Below are positions 1 through 5,513 of a DNA stretch of 6,935 nt, piece after piece. The stretch covers positions 1 to 6,935 of the forward strand of contig JAEOTD010000128.1 of the NCBI GenBank assembly GCA_016839995.1, in the 5' to 3' direction. Below the pieces are notes generated by a model. That model did not search any database. It saw only the letters and a program-made list of their open reading frames with translations, and was not told the origin of the DNA. This DNA is from Candidatus Hermodarchaeota archaeon. GTDB lineage: Archaea; Asgardarchaeota; Hermodarchaeia; Hermodarchaeales; Hermodarchaeaceae. Every line of letters begins with the position of its first letter. The first letter of the stretch is position 1. The translations under genes and the position numbers were made by a program.

Positions 1-417
1 ATTCTCGATATCGCCAAACGACGACGAGAAGCCACAGGCGGAATTATGACCCTAGCTGAAATTGTGCTCATTGTCAATAAGCAACGCAAAGCCAGCGTTT
101 CTCAAGTTGATGTTGCAAAGGCCGTTCAGAATCTTGCGAAAGCCAAGTTGATTCCAGGGATTCGAAAACTCCCCTCCGGTATCCGCATTGTCGAACTTGT
201 ACCCCGAGAACTCACCAATGATCAGGTGGCCGTGCTTTCTCTCGCTAGTCGTTCCGGCTACACGACTCTTGAGGAAGTCATGACACAGACTAATTGGAAT
301 CAAGAACGTGCTGATGCTGCTCTCAAAAGCCTCGAATCAGTAGGGGCAGCAAAAGTCGATAAGTCCTTTGTCCACGGAAAACGGTACTTCTTCCCTGGAC
401 TCAATCCCGCGGAATAG
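1..417 (+). CDS. vps22: ESCRT-II subunit, Vps22/Vps36-like EAP30-domain protein (5' partial)
   Basis: The reading frame is open from base 1, so the gene starts upstream; the visible part encodes 138 residues. It corresponds to the two C-terminal winged-helix domains of the EAP30 family. From memory, human SNF8/Vps22 can be followed along the whole length: GGxITLEEL matches GGIMTLAEI (about residues 13-21), SQDDLxxAIKKL matches SQVDVAKAVQNL, VPAEL matches VPREL, and LAEKNGYVTxxEI matches LASRSGYTTLEEV, with a W and ExA pattern after it. The end (RYFFPGL) also resembles Vps36, and Asgard archaea usually carry one Vps22/36-like protein, so the choice between the two is open. In the family this subunit forms the base of ESCRT-II, binds Vps25 and helps nucleate ESCRT-III on membranes. 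The ATG at base 46 is unlikely to be the start, because homology continues upstream of it. The gene converges on vps25 with 18 bases between stop codons. Confidence 0.87.
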   Translation: MLDIAKRRREATGGIMTLAEIVLIVNKQRKASVSQVDVAKAVQNLAKAKLIPGIRKLPSGIRIVELVPRELTNDQVAVLSLASRSGYTTLEEVMTQTNWNQERADAALKSLESVGAAKVDKSFVHGKRYFFPGLNPAE

Positions 418-435
418 CAAAAACTAGCCAAAATC

Positions 436-1164
436 TTAAACCAGAACTTCTACAACTTCACGTTCACGATCGAGCCATTTTGCTTGTTTTCTTTCCACCA
501 AGCACTCGAGAATAATGCGTAATTCAGACTTTGGTAAACTGGCTAGGTCTTTTCGATACTCTTTCAGCTTAAACAACGTGAAAGTGGTTCTTCCCGTTTT
601 CAACGCCCAGGATCGAATTTCGTTCGCCCATTCATCATCGGTCTTCCACGTAATTCGAATGATTCCCTCAGCTTCGTCAATCCATCGACCAAGCTCTTCT
701 TTCACCAGAACACCCAAGATAATTTTGACCGCTTTCATTCGATCAGGGCGGATATCATTGAATGGGTCCAACATTACTAGAGTTCGTGTTGAGACAATGT
801 GCAACAGCATTTCTCGACAGTAATCAGCTGTAAAACCTGCCCATTCAGCTCCCCATTGTTCAATGTCTCTTTCTGAGGTGGGTATCACAAACATGAAGCC
901 ATAGCGACCCCGTTTGGCAATCCAGACGAAACGACGACCAAGTTTTTCAACAGCGTTTCGTGCCAATTCTTCGAGCTGTTTCTCCTCTTCCTCGGTCACC
1001 GGCATAACTAGAACGGCTCTATCGTCCTCCTGTTCGACGCTAGCCATCTGCTCACGGGTCTTTTTCAGAAGGTCTAACCATTCCTCTTCAGTAAGCTCTA
1101 CATCAACGCGAAGTTCGTCTTTTTCTTTCTCTTTGACGCGTTCCCTGGTCTTTTCCTTCGACAC
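436..1164 (-). CDS. vps25: ESCRT-II subunit Vps25 with an N-terminal extension
   Basis: The protein has 242 residues; eukaryotic Vps25 has about 175. The C-terminal part fits Vps25 through both winged-helix domains. The first spans about 88-170 and includes FVIP followed by an EQW..W segment, which parallels PPFF...QLAAW. The second spans about 171-242, with ITWKTDDEWANEI, SWALKTGR and FTLFKL paralleling MWRRPEEWGKLI, QWVSRSGQ and FTLYEL of human VPS25. In the family, Vps25 occupies the arms of ESCRT-II and its second winged helix contacts the ESCRT-III subunit Vps20. Residues 1-87 have no counterpart in the eukaryotic protein: 1-48 are very rich in Lys and Glu and 49-87 could form a small beta-alpha-beta unit. 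The start is GTG, with a GGGGA six bases upstream (1171-1175) that overlaps the vps4 stop codon; this suggests translational coupling in a vps4-vps25 operon. Confidence 0.88.
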   Translation of the reverse strand: MSKEKTRERVKEKEKDELRVDVELTEEEWLDLLKKTREQMASVEQEDDRAVLVMPVTEEEEKQLEELARNAVEKLGRRFVWIAKRGRYGFMFVIPTSERDIEQWGAEWAGFTADYCREMLLHIVSTRTLVMLDPFNDIRPDRMKAVKIILGVLVKEELGRWIDEAEGIIRITWKTDDEWANEIRSWALKTGRTTFTLFKLKEYRKDLASLPKSELRIILECLVERKQAKWLDREREVVEVLV

Positions 1165-1174
1165 GGTCTATCCC

Positions 1175-2317
1175 CTATGACCCATGAGTGTTATCCCATT
1201 CAATATACCTAGCCTGTTCTTCTGGTGACACCACTGAACGGATGTTTTTCAACGCTTCAAGAAAATCTTGAAGGTTCACTGGACGGGCTGAAATCTCCTT
1301 ATCCCGAATTGCACCAGATGCATCCATTTCACGAATAGGTTGCAACGATGCTTCTCGACAGATAAGAGCAATATCTGAACCCGCATATCCGTCCGTCTTC
1401 TCACCAAGCACATTAAAGTCCACATCCGGAGCCAAATCAATGCCCTTGGTATGAATCTCAAAGATACGCACTCGTGCCTCAAATTCGGGAATCGGCACTA
1501 GGATTCTTCGCTCAAACCGTCGACGAAATGCCGCATCAAGATCCCAGGGACGGTTCGTAGCACCTAAAACGACGATATGGTCCCCTTTCTTGCTTTTCAT
1601 CCCATCCATCTCTATCAGAAACTGGGTTTTCAATCGGCGTTCTCCCCCTACTTGGTCAGAACCGCGCTCTGCAGTGAGGGCATCGACTTCATCCATAAAC
1701 ACAATTGCAGGCTGCTCTTTTCGCGCGGATGTAAAGAGGTTCTTCACTAACCGTTCCGATTCTCCTAACCATTTTGAGACTAGTGAAGCAGCATCGGCAT
1801 TGAAGAATGTGCATCCCGCTTCATTCGCAACGGCTTTAGCAATCAGCGTCTTGCCACATCCAGGAGGACCAAAGAGCAACACTCCTTTCCAAGGACGTCG
1901 AGCACCTGTGAACAGATCAGGACGTAATAATGGCAAGATAACGGATTCTCGAAGGGCCTGCTTCGCCTCCTCAAGATTAGCCACATCCTCCCACTTGACA
2001 TCAGGTTTTTCCTTGATAATCATACTATCAATGTCTTCTTGCAGTTCCTTCTCTTCTTGATCTTCAATTTCCACTCCTTCAAAATCTGGAGCCGGACCTC
2101 CTGCAGGGATTTTGGAGCTGCGTAGTGTCTTAGCCCTTGCAACGTATTGATCAGCGCGCTCTAATGCAATCCGACGAAGCTGCGGGTTCTTCGAAACCTT
2201 CATGACCCGTACAAGGATATCTGCCGCTTCAATGTATTTTGACATGGCTGCAGAACGTTTTCCCTGCTGGTCTAATACTAAAGCTTCATTGGCTTTTGCT
2301 TCTGCAAGTTGAAACAT
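1175..2317 (-). CDS. vps4: Vps4/CdvC-type AAA ATPase with MIT domain
   Basis: This is the ESCRT-III disassembly ATPase. The numbering below assumes the ATG at 2317 (380 residues); an in-frame TTG at 2332 would add five. Residues about 1-68 form an MIT domain, which in this family binds MIM motifs at ESCRT-III tails. An acidic linker (about 72-103) follows, then one AAA cassette: Walker A GPPGCGKT (150-157), pore loop KWLGESE (182-188), Walker B IVFMDEVD (205-212), sensor 1 Asn in GATNRP (252-257), and arginine fingers in FRRRFERR. The tail NLQDFLEALKNIRSVVS resembles the C-terminal helix of Vps4. Only about 12 residues separate QPIREMD from RPVNLQDF, so the beta-domain insert of eukaryotic Vps4 is missing. 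The ATG fits the start of MIT helix 1; no clear Shine-Dalgarno is seen before either start. It is the first gene of a likely operon with vps25. Confidence 0.93.
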   Translation of the reverse strand: MFQLAEAKANEALVLDQQGKRSAAMSKYIEAADILVRVMKVSKNPQLRRIALERADQYVARAKTLRSSKIPAGGPAPDFEGVEIEDQEEKELQEDIDSMIIKEKPDVKWEDVANLEEAKQALRESVILPLLRPDLFTGARRPWKGVLLFGPPGCGKTLIAKAVANEAGCTFFNADAASLVSKWLGESERLVKNLFTSARKEQPAIVFMDEVDALTAERGSDQVGGERRLKTQFLIEMDGMKSKKGDHIVVLGATNRPWDLDAAFRRRFERRILVPIPEFEARVRIFEIHTKGIDLAPDVDFNVLGEKTDGYAGSDIALICREASLQPIREMDASGAIRDKEISARPVNLQDFLEALKNIRSVVSPEEQARYIEWDNTHGS

Positions 2318-2354
2318 CGCTGAGCTGGTCAATTTCCATCAACCTATCAAGGAC

Positions 2355-2364
2355 ACTTAACTTT
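2355..2364 (-). promoter_or_regulatory. Possible TATA element for vps4
   Basis: On the minus strand this reads AAAGTTAAGT, 38 bases before the ATG at 2317, the same distance seen for clearer TATA boxes elsewhere in the window. The match is weak and rests mainly on spacing. Confidence 0.25.
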
Positions 2365-2370
2365 ACTCTG

Positions 2371-2397
2371 GAAAACGCCTTCTTTAGTCTTTGCGGG
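2371..2397 (+). repeat. Dispersed direct repeat, copy A
   Basis: The 27-base core reads gaaaacgccttctttagt then ctttgcggg. It differs from copy B by one base. Eighteen bases further on, at 2416-2429, is aaattttgcaggtt, a variant of the aattgttgcgggtt found at the same distance in copies C and D. Then ggttaacttttc (2426-2437) repeats the sequence that opens copy B at 3355-3366. It lies in the divergent gap between vps4 and the first nitroreductase. Confidence 0.8.
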
Positions 2398-2469
2398 TAT
2401 GCACTAGCGCATGGCAAATTTTGCAGGTTAACTTTTCTAACCGCATTTCACGAAAGATGGATACGAACG

Positions 2470-2477
2470 CTTTTATG
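2470..2477 (+). promoter_or_regulatory. TATA box of the first nitroreductase gene
   Basis: The element aacgcttttatg (2466-2477) is repeated exactly before the second nitroreductase (6196-6207). In both genes the T-run begins 38 bases before the start codon, and a second shared block, tctcYggacagtga, lies between. A start of transcription about 25 bases downstream would leave a leader of about ten bases, consistent with the lack of a good ribosome binding site. Confidence 0.6.
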
Positions 2478-2508
2478 GATCCGGTCTTAGTCTCCGGACA
2501 GTGAGTGA

Positions 2509-3162
2509 ATGATGAATATTGTAATTGAGACCATAATGAAGAGAAAGTCGGTCAGGCTCTATGAGCCAACACCGATTCCGAAAGACATCATCAATACGAT
2601 CATCAAGGCTGGCAATCAGGCACCTTCAACAGGAGATGAAAAGGAGGTGGAAGAAGGAGGGAAGAAGAGGAAAATTACTGACTATCAGCCTTGGCGGTTT
2701 GTCGTTGTCGAGGACCCAGAGTTCAAGCAAAAACTCGTTCAGACCATAGAACCGATTAGGTCAAATTTCTACGAAGGCATGAAGAGGACTATGCCTGAAA
2801 TGTACGAGCAAGGAATGAAGCTCTACGAGGTGATGGAGGAACCCAAAGACTTGATTTTCTATTCTGCACCTGTCATCCTCTATGTAATAGGTCCACGTAG
2901 AAACTCTATAGGGTGTGCGATGGTTTGTGAGAACATCATGATTGCCGCAGTTTCTCTTGGTCTTGGAAGCTGTTATGTGGGATTTGGTTCAATGGTTAAA
3001 GGCGATGCTGATGTCGTACAAACCCTTGAGCTAAAGGATGGTGAACGAATATACGGACCTATCGTGCTTGGCTATCCAAAGGTCGATCCTAGCGAAAACC
3101 AAGTTAGCACTCTAGCTGAATTACGACCGAAGAAAAAAGAACCCATGATTAAATGGATCTAG
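2509..3162 (+). CDS. Nitroreductase-family FMN oxidoreductase
   Basis: The 217-residue product has the layout of the NfsB/FRP-like nitroreductase superfamily, soluble FMN flavoproteins that transfer electrons from NAD(P)H to substrates such as nitro compounds or quinones. The visible signatures are the N-terminal FMN-phosphate motif KRKSVRLYE (about 11-19), NQAPST (about 36-41), QPWRFVVVED after an insert rich in Lys and Glu, the hydrophobic SAPVILYVIG strand, GLGSCYVGFGS, and VLGYPK near the end. The natural substrate cannot be told from the sequence; members also act in iodotyrosine, cobalamin and F420-linked chemistry. Two ATG codons stand in tandem at 2509 and 2512. The first is used here, matching the paralog at 6239. 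The gene appears to be transcribed alone and diverges from vps4. Confidence 0.92.
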   Translation: MMNIVIETIMKRKSVRLYEPTPIPKDIINTIIKAGNQAPSTGDEKEVEEGGKKRKITDYQPWRFVVVEDPEFKQKLVQTIEPIRSNFYEGMKRTMPEMYEQGMKLYEVMEEPKDLIFYSAPVILYVIGPRRNSIGCAMVCENIMIAAVSLGLGSCYVGFGSMVKGDADVVQTLELKDGERIYGPIVLGYPKVDPSENQVSTLAELRPKKKEPMIKWI

Positions 3163-3186
3163 CAGTCAACTAACTTGCTGGCTAAA

Positions 3187-3291
3187 ATGAATTCGGATAA
3201 AAATGCTCCCAGGCTTTTAGGCGCAGCGTTTTTGATTGTTTTTGTTGCCAGCGTGCTCGGTTCAGAGGACAGTGCAGCGTCGTCGCGGTAG
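3187..3291 (+). pseudogene. Truncated start of a membrane-protein gene (DUF4386-like)
   Basis: An ATG 24 bases after the nitroreductase stop opens a 34-codon frame beginning MNSDKNAPRLLGAAFLIV and ending in TAG after a hydrophobic segment and a polar tail. A short charged start followed at once by a membrane helix with (R)(L/I)xGxxFLI is what I recall from DUF4386-type multi-helix membrane proteins, which are common in archaea. No continuation of such a protein is visible in any frame afterwards; the next 100 bases run into repeat copy B. It is therefore most likely a remnant. A genuine 34-residue single-helix protein is the alternative. The corresponding bases after the second nitroreductase (from 6884) begin LNSDKN with CTG in place of ATG. 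Confidence 0.45.
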
Positions 3292-3360
3292 ATTAATTCC
3301 TCTTCCGTGTTGTGTTATTGGCAGCTTTACTGGTACGACGACGGGAAAAGACGGGGTTAA

Positions 3361-3443
3361 CTTTTCCGGTTATCACCCAAGAAAACCCCTGAAAAAATTA
3401 TCCGGTTATCGCCCCTGAGAACGCCTTCTTTAGTCTTTGCGGG
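3361..3443 (+). repeat. Dispersed direct repeat, copy B (long form)
   Basis: These 83 bases match copy D (5431-5513) without a gap at 74 of 83 positions by my count. The unit holds ccggttatcaccc (3366-3378) and ccggttatcgccc (3402-3414), exactly 36 bases apart, then the shared core gagaacgccttctttagt plus ctttgcggg (3417-3443). It follows the membrane-protein remnant. The rest of the gap 3163-3530 holds nothing else convincing except a T-run near 3501. Confidence 0.85.
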
Positions 3444-3483
3444 ATGGCTTTGGTATTAAACAGCCTTTGAAGGATTGGTAAAC

Positions 3484-3506
3484 TGAAGAATTCTTCAATA
3501 TTTTTT
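3484..3506 (+). terminator. Possible terminator, short hairpin and T-run
   Basis: The palindrome gaagaattcttc can form a five-pair stem (tgaag/cttca) with an AATT loop. It is followed by aata and six T residues (3501-3506). It could end transcripts coming from the nitroreductase side, but the stem is weak. Confidence 0.3.
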
Positions 3507-3530
3507 CTTTAAAGATTTCAGATTGAATTG

Positions 3531-4052
3531 CTACAAATCGATTTTCATGTATAAATTATGGGGATACCAATCCGGGGTTTCACTTCCGGGATATGCATCT
3601 GTTTCTTGAAATCCCATAGACCAGTATAATTTGTGCGCCACCGTCATGAAGTCCTGACTTTCAAGGCGCAGAGACGCATATCCAAACTCCTTTGCTTTAA
3701 TTAGTAATTTTGTCAGAAGCCTTCTTCCTATGCCTTTTCCTCTATGTCCTGGACGGATATACATACGTTTGATTTCGCCAACTCCTTTATCGAGTGGACT
3801 TAATGCCCCCATCCCTATTGCCTTCCCTTCCGATTCAACGATGTAGATTATTCCTTTAGGGGGTCTGATTTTCGCGAATTTATCGAGGTGAATTTCAACA
3901 TATTCTTGTATAGTCTGTCCTCCTCCATGAACCTCGGCGTCAATATTATGGTGTACACGCATTTGATTCGCGATAAATGCAATAAACTCGATATTCAATT
4001 CTAAGAACTGTGCTCGATGGGAAGCCGGATCATATGGAATAAATCTGACCAC
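3531..4052 (-). CDS. GNAT-family N-acetyltransferase
   Basis: The 173-residue product is a single GNAT domain, which transfers an acetyl group from acetyl-CoA to an amine. The core is visible: strand 4 with GEIKRMYIRP (about 92-101), the pyrophosphate-binding loop RGKGIG (104-109) followed by RRLLTKLL, strand LRLES (128-132), and the C-terminal AHKLYWSMGF (139-148), the usual AxxLYxxxGF motif. Strand IIYIVESEGKAIGMGAL precedes the core. Residues 1-60 carry a less conserved helical start that may set substrate choice; the substrate is unknown. The start is GTG, chosen because a very strong AAGGAGGAGG lies eight bases upstream, the best ribosome binding site in the window. It stands alone, transcribed opposite to the genes on both sides. 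Confidence 0.92.
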   Translation of the reverse strand: MVRFIPYDPASHRAQFLELNIEFIAFIANQMRVHHNIDAEVHGGGQTIQEYVEIHLDKFAKIRPPKGIIYIVESEGKAIGMGALSPLDKGVGEIKRMYIRPGHRGKGIGRRLLTKLLIKAKEFGYASLRLESQDFMTVAHKLYWSMGFQETDAYPGSETPDWYPHNLYMKIDL

Positions 4053-4060
4053 GCTTTAAT

Positions 4061-4070
4061 CCTCCTCCTT
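4061..4070 (-). promoter_or_regulatory. Strong Shine-Dalgarno site that fixes the GTG start of the acetyltransferase
   Basis: On the minus strand this reads AAGGAGGAGG, followed by eight bases and then GTG. No competing start codon has comparable support. Confidence 0.8.
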
Positions 4071-4151
4071 AAGAAGATGAGAGATGAACTTCCAAAAAAA
4101 GGTACTGGGAATAAGAAGAGTGAGAGTGTGTATTTTGTGGAGTTCGCCCCT

Positions 4152-4178
4152 AAGAACGCCTTCTGTAGTCTTTGCGGG
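4152..4178 (+). repeat. Dispersed direct repeat, copy C
   Basis: The core reads aagaacgccttctgtagt plus ctttgcggg, two bases different from copy B. The preceding tcgcccct (4144-4151) matches the bases before the core in copies B and D. Downstream, aattgttgcgggtt (4197-4210) is identical to the block after copy D at the same distance. The gap 4053-4334 otherwise holds only the acetyltransferase ribosome binding site and the promoter of the orphan gene. Confidence 0.8.
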
Positions 4179-4295
4179 ATTTCGTTGTTCCAAAGGAATT
4201 GTTGCGGGTTTGCTTCTAAGTGGTGTTCAATGTATCCATCTAGGTGTTGCGTTTCTCAAGATGGAGTGTATTCAATTTATGGGGGTCCAAATATC

Positions 4296-4304
4296 TTTAT
4301 AAAA
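4296..4304 (+). promoter_or_regulatory. TATA box of the orphan gene
   Basis: The sequence tttataaaa is a near-ideal archaeal TATA box. It begins 39 bases before the ATG at 4335, matching the 38-base distance in the two nitroreductase promoters. This supports 4335 as the true start rather than any upstream codon in the same frame. Confidence 0.7.
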
Positions 4305-4334
4305 ATTCGAAGACTCAGTCAGTTTGTGGTTAAT

Positions 4335-4757
4335 ATGAACGATGAATGTTGGGTACCTTGCATTTTCGAGCTTGAATCAAAGCCAGGTAAAGCTGAAGCT
4401 TCCGTCTGGACCATCAGAAATACGGAAGCTGCGGAAATGCATCTAAATTATGCGATTCCACTTCCTCCACAACGGGGCACTTCCAAACTCTATCTCTCTG
4501 CAATTCGGGTCGGACTTCATGATGCAGATGGTCAAAATCATATCTTCGGGGTCGAAGTTAGAGGGATCATCTTCAACAAAGGAACAGTAATCAGTGATAC
4601 TAGGAATATCTGGTCTAATCCACAACGCATCGAAATTGATCTTCCTGATAGGGATTGCAGTGTCTACGATACCGTTAAGGTTGTTGTCCATGTGAGATGT
4701 ACAATACCCTCAGGTGTAGATGTTTCATTTGTTTCGGCTAAATGCTATTATCGCTGA
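4335..4757 (+). CDS. Hypothetical protein, 140 residues, probably beta-rich
   Basis: I do not recognise the family. The protein has no signal peptide or membrane helix and looks cytosolic. Many short alternating hydrophobic stretches (LYLSAIRVGL, FGVEVRGIIF, RIEIDL, TVKVVVHVRC, VDVSFVSAKCYY) suggest a beta-sandwich or similar all-beta fold. Cysteines stand at 5, 9, 108, 122 and 137; there is no CxxC pair. The frame is open back to 4017, but that upstream part overlaps the start of the acetyltransferase gene and includes repeat copy C, so it is unlikely to be coding. The ATG at 4335 has a strong TATA box at the expected distance, and a hairpin with a T-run follows the stop codon, so the gene looks like a complete single transcription unit. 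No Shine-Dalgarno is visible. Confidence 0.65.
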   Translation: MNDECWVPCIFELESKPGKAEASVWTIRNTEAAEMHLNYAIPLPPQRGTSKLYLSAIRVGLHDADGQNHIFGVEVRGIIFNKGTVISDTRNIWSNPQRIEIDLPDRDCSVYDTVKVVVHVRCTIPSGVDVSFVSAKCYYR

Positions 4758-4790
4758 ATATAAGCACCAAATTAAAAATCAGTATGAGTT

Positions 4791-4845
4791 AATGCATAGG
4801 GGTTCACCAATTCGTAACTGAATGGTGAGAGTCTATGCGTTTTTT
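4791..4845 (+). terminator. Long two-part hairpin followed by a T-run
   Basis: An outer stem pairs aatgcatag (4791-4799) with ctatgcgtt (4833-4841), nine pairs including one G-T. Inside, tcaccaattc (4804-4813) pairs with gaatggtga (4820-4828) with one bulged base. Six T residues (4840-4845) follow. It lies 34 bases after the orphan gene and before the Nudix gene, which fits an intrinsic terminator; a small structured RNA is a less likely reading. Confidence 0.65.
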
Positions 4846-4858
4846 ACTCAGTACCCAC

Positions 4859-4869
4859 ATTTTTTTATT
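4859..4869 (+). promoter_or_regulatory. Possible TATA element of the Nudix gene
   Basis: A run of T followed by ATT lies 28 to 38 bases before the ATG at 4897, just after the hairpin terminator. Position fits an archaeal promoter, but the base composition is only T-rich. Confidence 0.35.
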
Positions 4870-4884
4870 CTGAAAACATGATTT

Positions 4885-4890
4885 GGAGTG
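4885..4890 (+). promoter_or_regulatory. Shine-Dalgarno site that favours ATG 4897 for the Nudix gene
   Basis: GGAGTG stands six bases before the ATG at 4897. The GTG at 4888 is part of this site, so it is better read as the ribosome binding site than as the start codon. Confidence 0.6.
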
Positions 4891-4896
4891 AATACT

Positions 4897-5349
4897 ATGA
4901 CTCAGAAAGAGATGGTTTCAGTTTATCCTATTCGGTACAAAGATGACAAGTTAGAGTTTCTGATGATAAAACGGGTTACAGTGAGTTATAATTGGCAGTG
5001 TGTAACTGGTGGAGTAGGGCATACACTAGGGGCTCGTGATCATCCAAAAGACGAAAGCCCACTTGAATGCGCAAAAAGGGAACTGTTCGAGGAAACAGGA
5101 TACACTCCTGCCCGTATAGTTCCATTTAACCCTTCACCAGGATTCTTCGTAGAAGATGAGGACGAAGGTGAGATATATCCTCCAGAACTTCAAAAAGCCG
5201 TAAAAGAAATTACAATCCATGTTTTCATCGCTCGGATCAATCAACTTCAAGATCCCGTATTGAATCCAGCAGAGCATACCGATTGGAAATGGTGCAGTTT
5301 TGAAACAGCCTATAAGATCATTCAGTGGGCAATTGAAAAAAAGAATTAA
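4897..5349 (+). CDS. Nudix hydrolase
   Basis: The 150-residue protein is a single Nudix domain, a metal-dependent hydrolase of nucleoside diphosphates linked to another group. After strand MVSVYPIRY comes WQCVTGGVG (33-41), then the Nudix box around 45-69: E53, seven residues, then RELFEETGY (61-69) with the metal-binding glutamates E62, E65 and E66. The box is slightly unusual, since the expected Gly six residues before E53 is Arg and a Gly lies two residues earlier. WQxVTG and the later EHTDWKW (126-132) recall NudB-type dihydroneopterin or dATP pyrophosphohydrolases, but that substrate is a guess. The acidic loop EDEDEGE (86-92) is specific to this protein. It appears to be transcribed alone, with a terminator hairpin before it. 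Confidence 0.9.
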   Translation: MTQKEMVSVYPIRYKDDKLEFLMIKRVTVSYNWQCVTGGVGHTLGARDHPKDESPLECAKRELFEETGYTPARIVPFNPSPGFFVEDEDEGEIYPPELQKAVKEITIHVFIARINQLQDPVLNPAEHTDWKWCSFETAYKIIQWAIEKKN

Positions 5350-5430
5350 GAATTGTAAATAGCTACCTTATTAAAAATCCGTTAAACAAGTAAGCTTAGC
5401 TGTGCGGAGACAGTATATGATGAGTTGTGG

Positions 5431-5513
5431 CTTTTCCGGTTATCACCCGGGAAAACCCACGAAGAACTTTTCTGGTTATCGCCCCTGAGAACGTCTTCTT
5501 TAGTCTTTGCGGG
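5431..5513 (+). repeat. Dispersed direct repeat, copy D (long form)
   Basis: This matches copy B over 83 ungapped bases, including ccggttatcaccc and ctggttatcgccc 36 bases apart (5436, 5472) and the core gagaacgtcttctttagt plus ctttgcggg (5487-5513). After it, aattgttgcgggtt (5532-5545) matches copy C exactly. It fills the middle of the gap 5350-5623 between the converging Nudix and membrane-protein genes; I see no gene in that gap. Confidence 0.85.

Noticed and set aside
515..1180. Open frames of 102 and 88 codons on the + strand opposite vps25
   Set aside because: Both are antisense shadows; the second is Ser/Arg/Phe-rich, as expected from reading the complement of Lys/Glu-rich codons.
1590..2060. 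A 156-codon open frame on the + strand opposite vps4
   Set aside because: It lies wholly within the strongly supported AAA domain on the other strand, and its translation is low-complexity and lacks any recognisable motif.
3158..3180. A possible terminator hairpin in the shared flank just after the first nitroreductase stop codon
   Set aside because: Only about four or five base pairs form, they are not preserved in the second copy, and no T-run follows.
3236..3418. A 60-codon open frame between the first nitroreductase and the acetyltransferase
   Set aside because: It overlaps the membrane-protein remnant in another frame and ends within repeat copy B. Its composition is unlike a folded protein.
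4017..4334. Upstream extension of the orphan gene, giving a 246-residue protein with cysteine-rich segments such as NAFCSLCG
   Set aside because: This part overlaps the acetyltransferase start and its ribosome binding site, and the cysteine-rich stretch is simply repeat copy C read in one frame. The TATA box at 4296 lies inside the extension.
3361..5513. Repeats considered as a CRISPR array
   Set aside because: Copies lie 700 to 1300 bases apart with genes between them, so there are no uniform spacers, and no Cas genes are visible.
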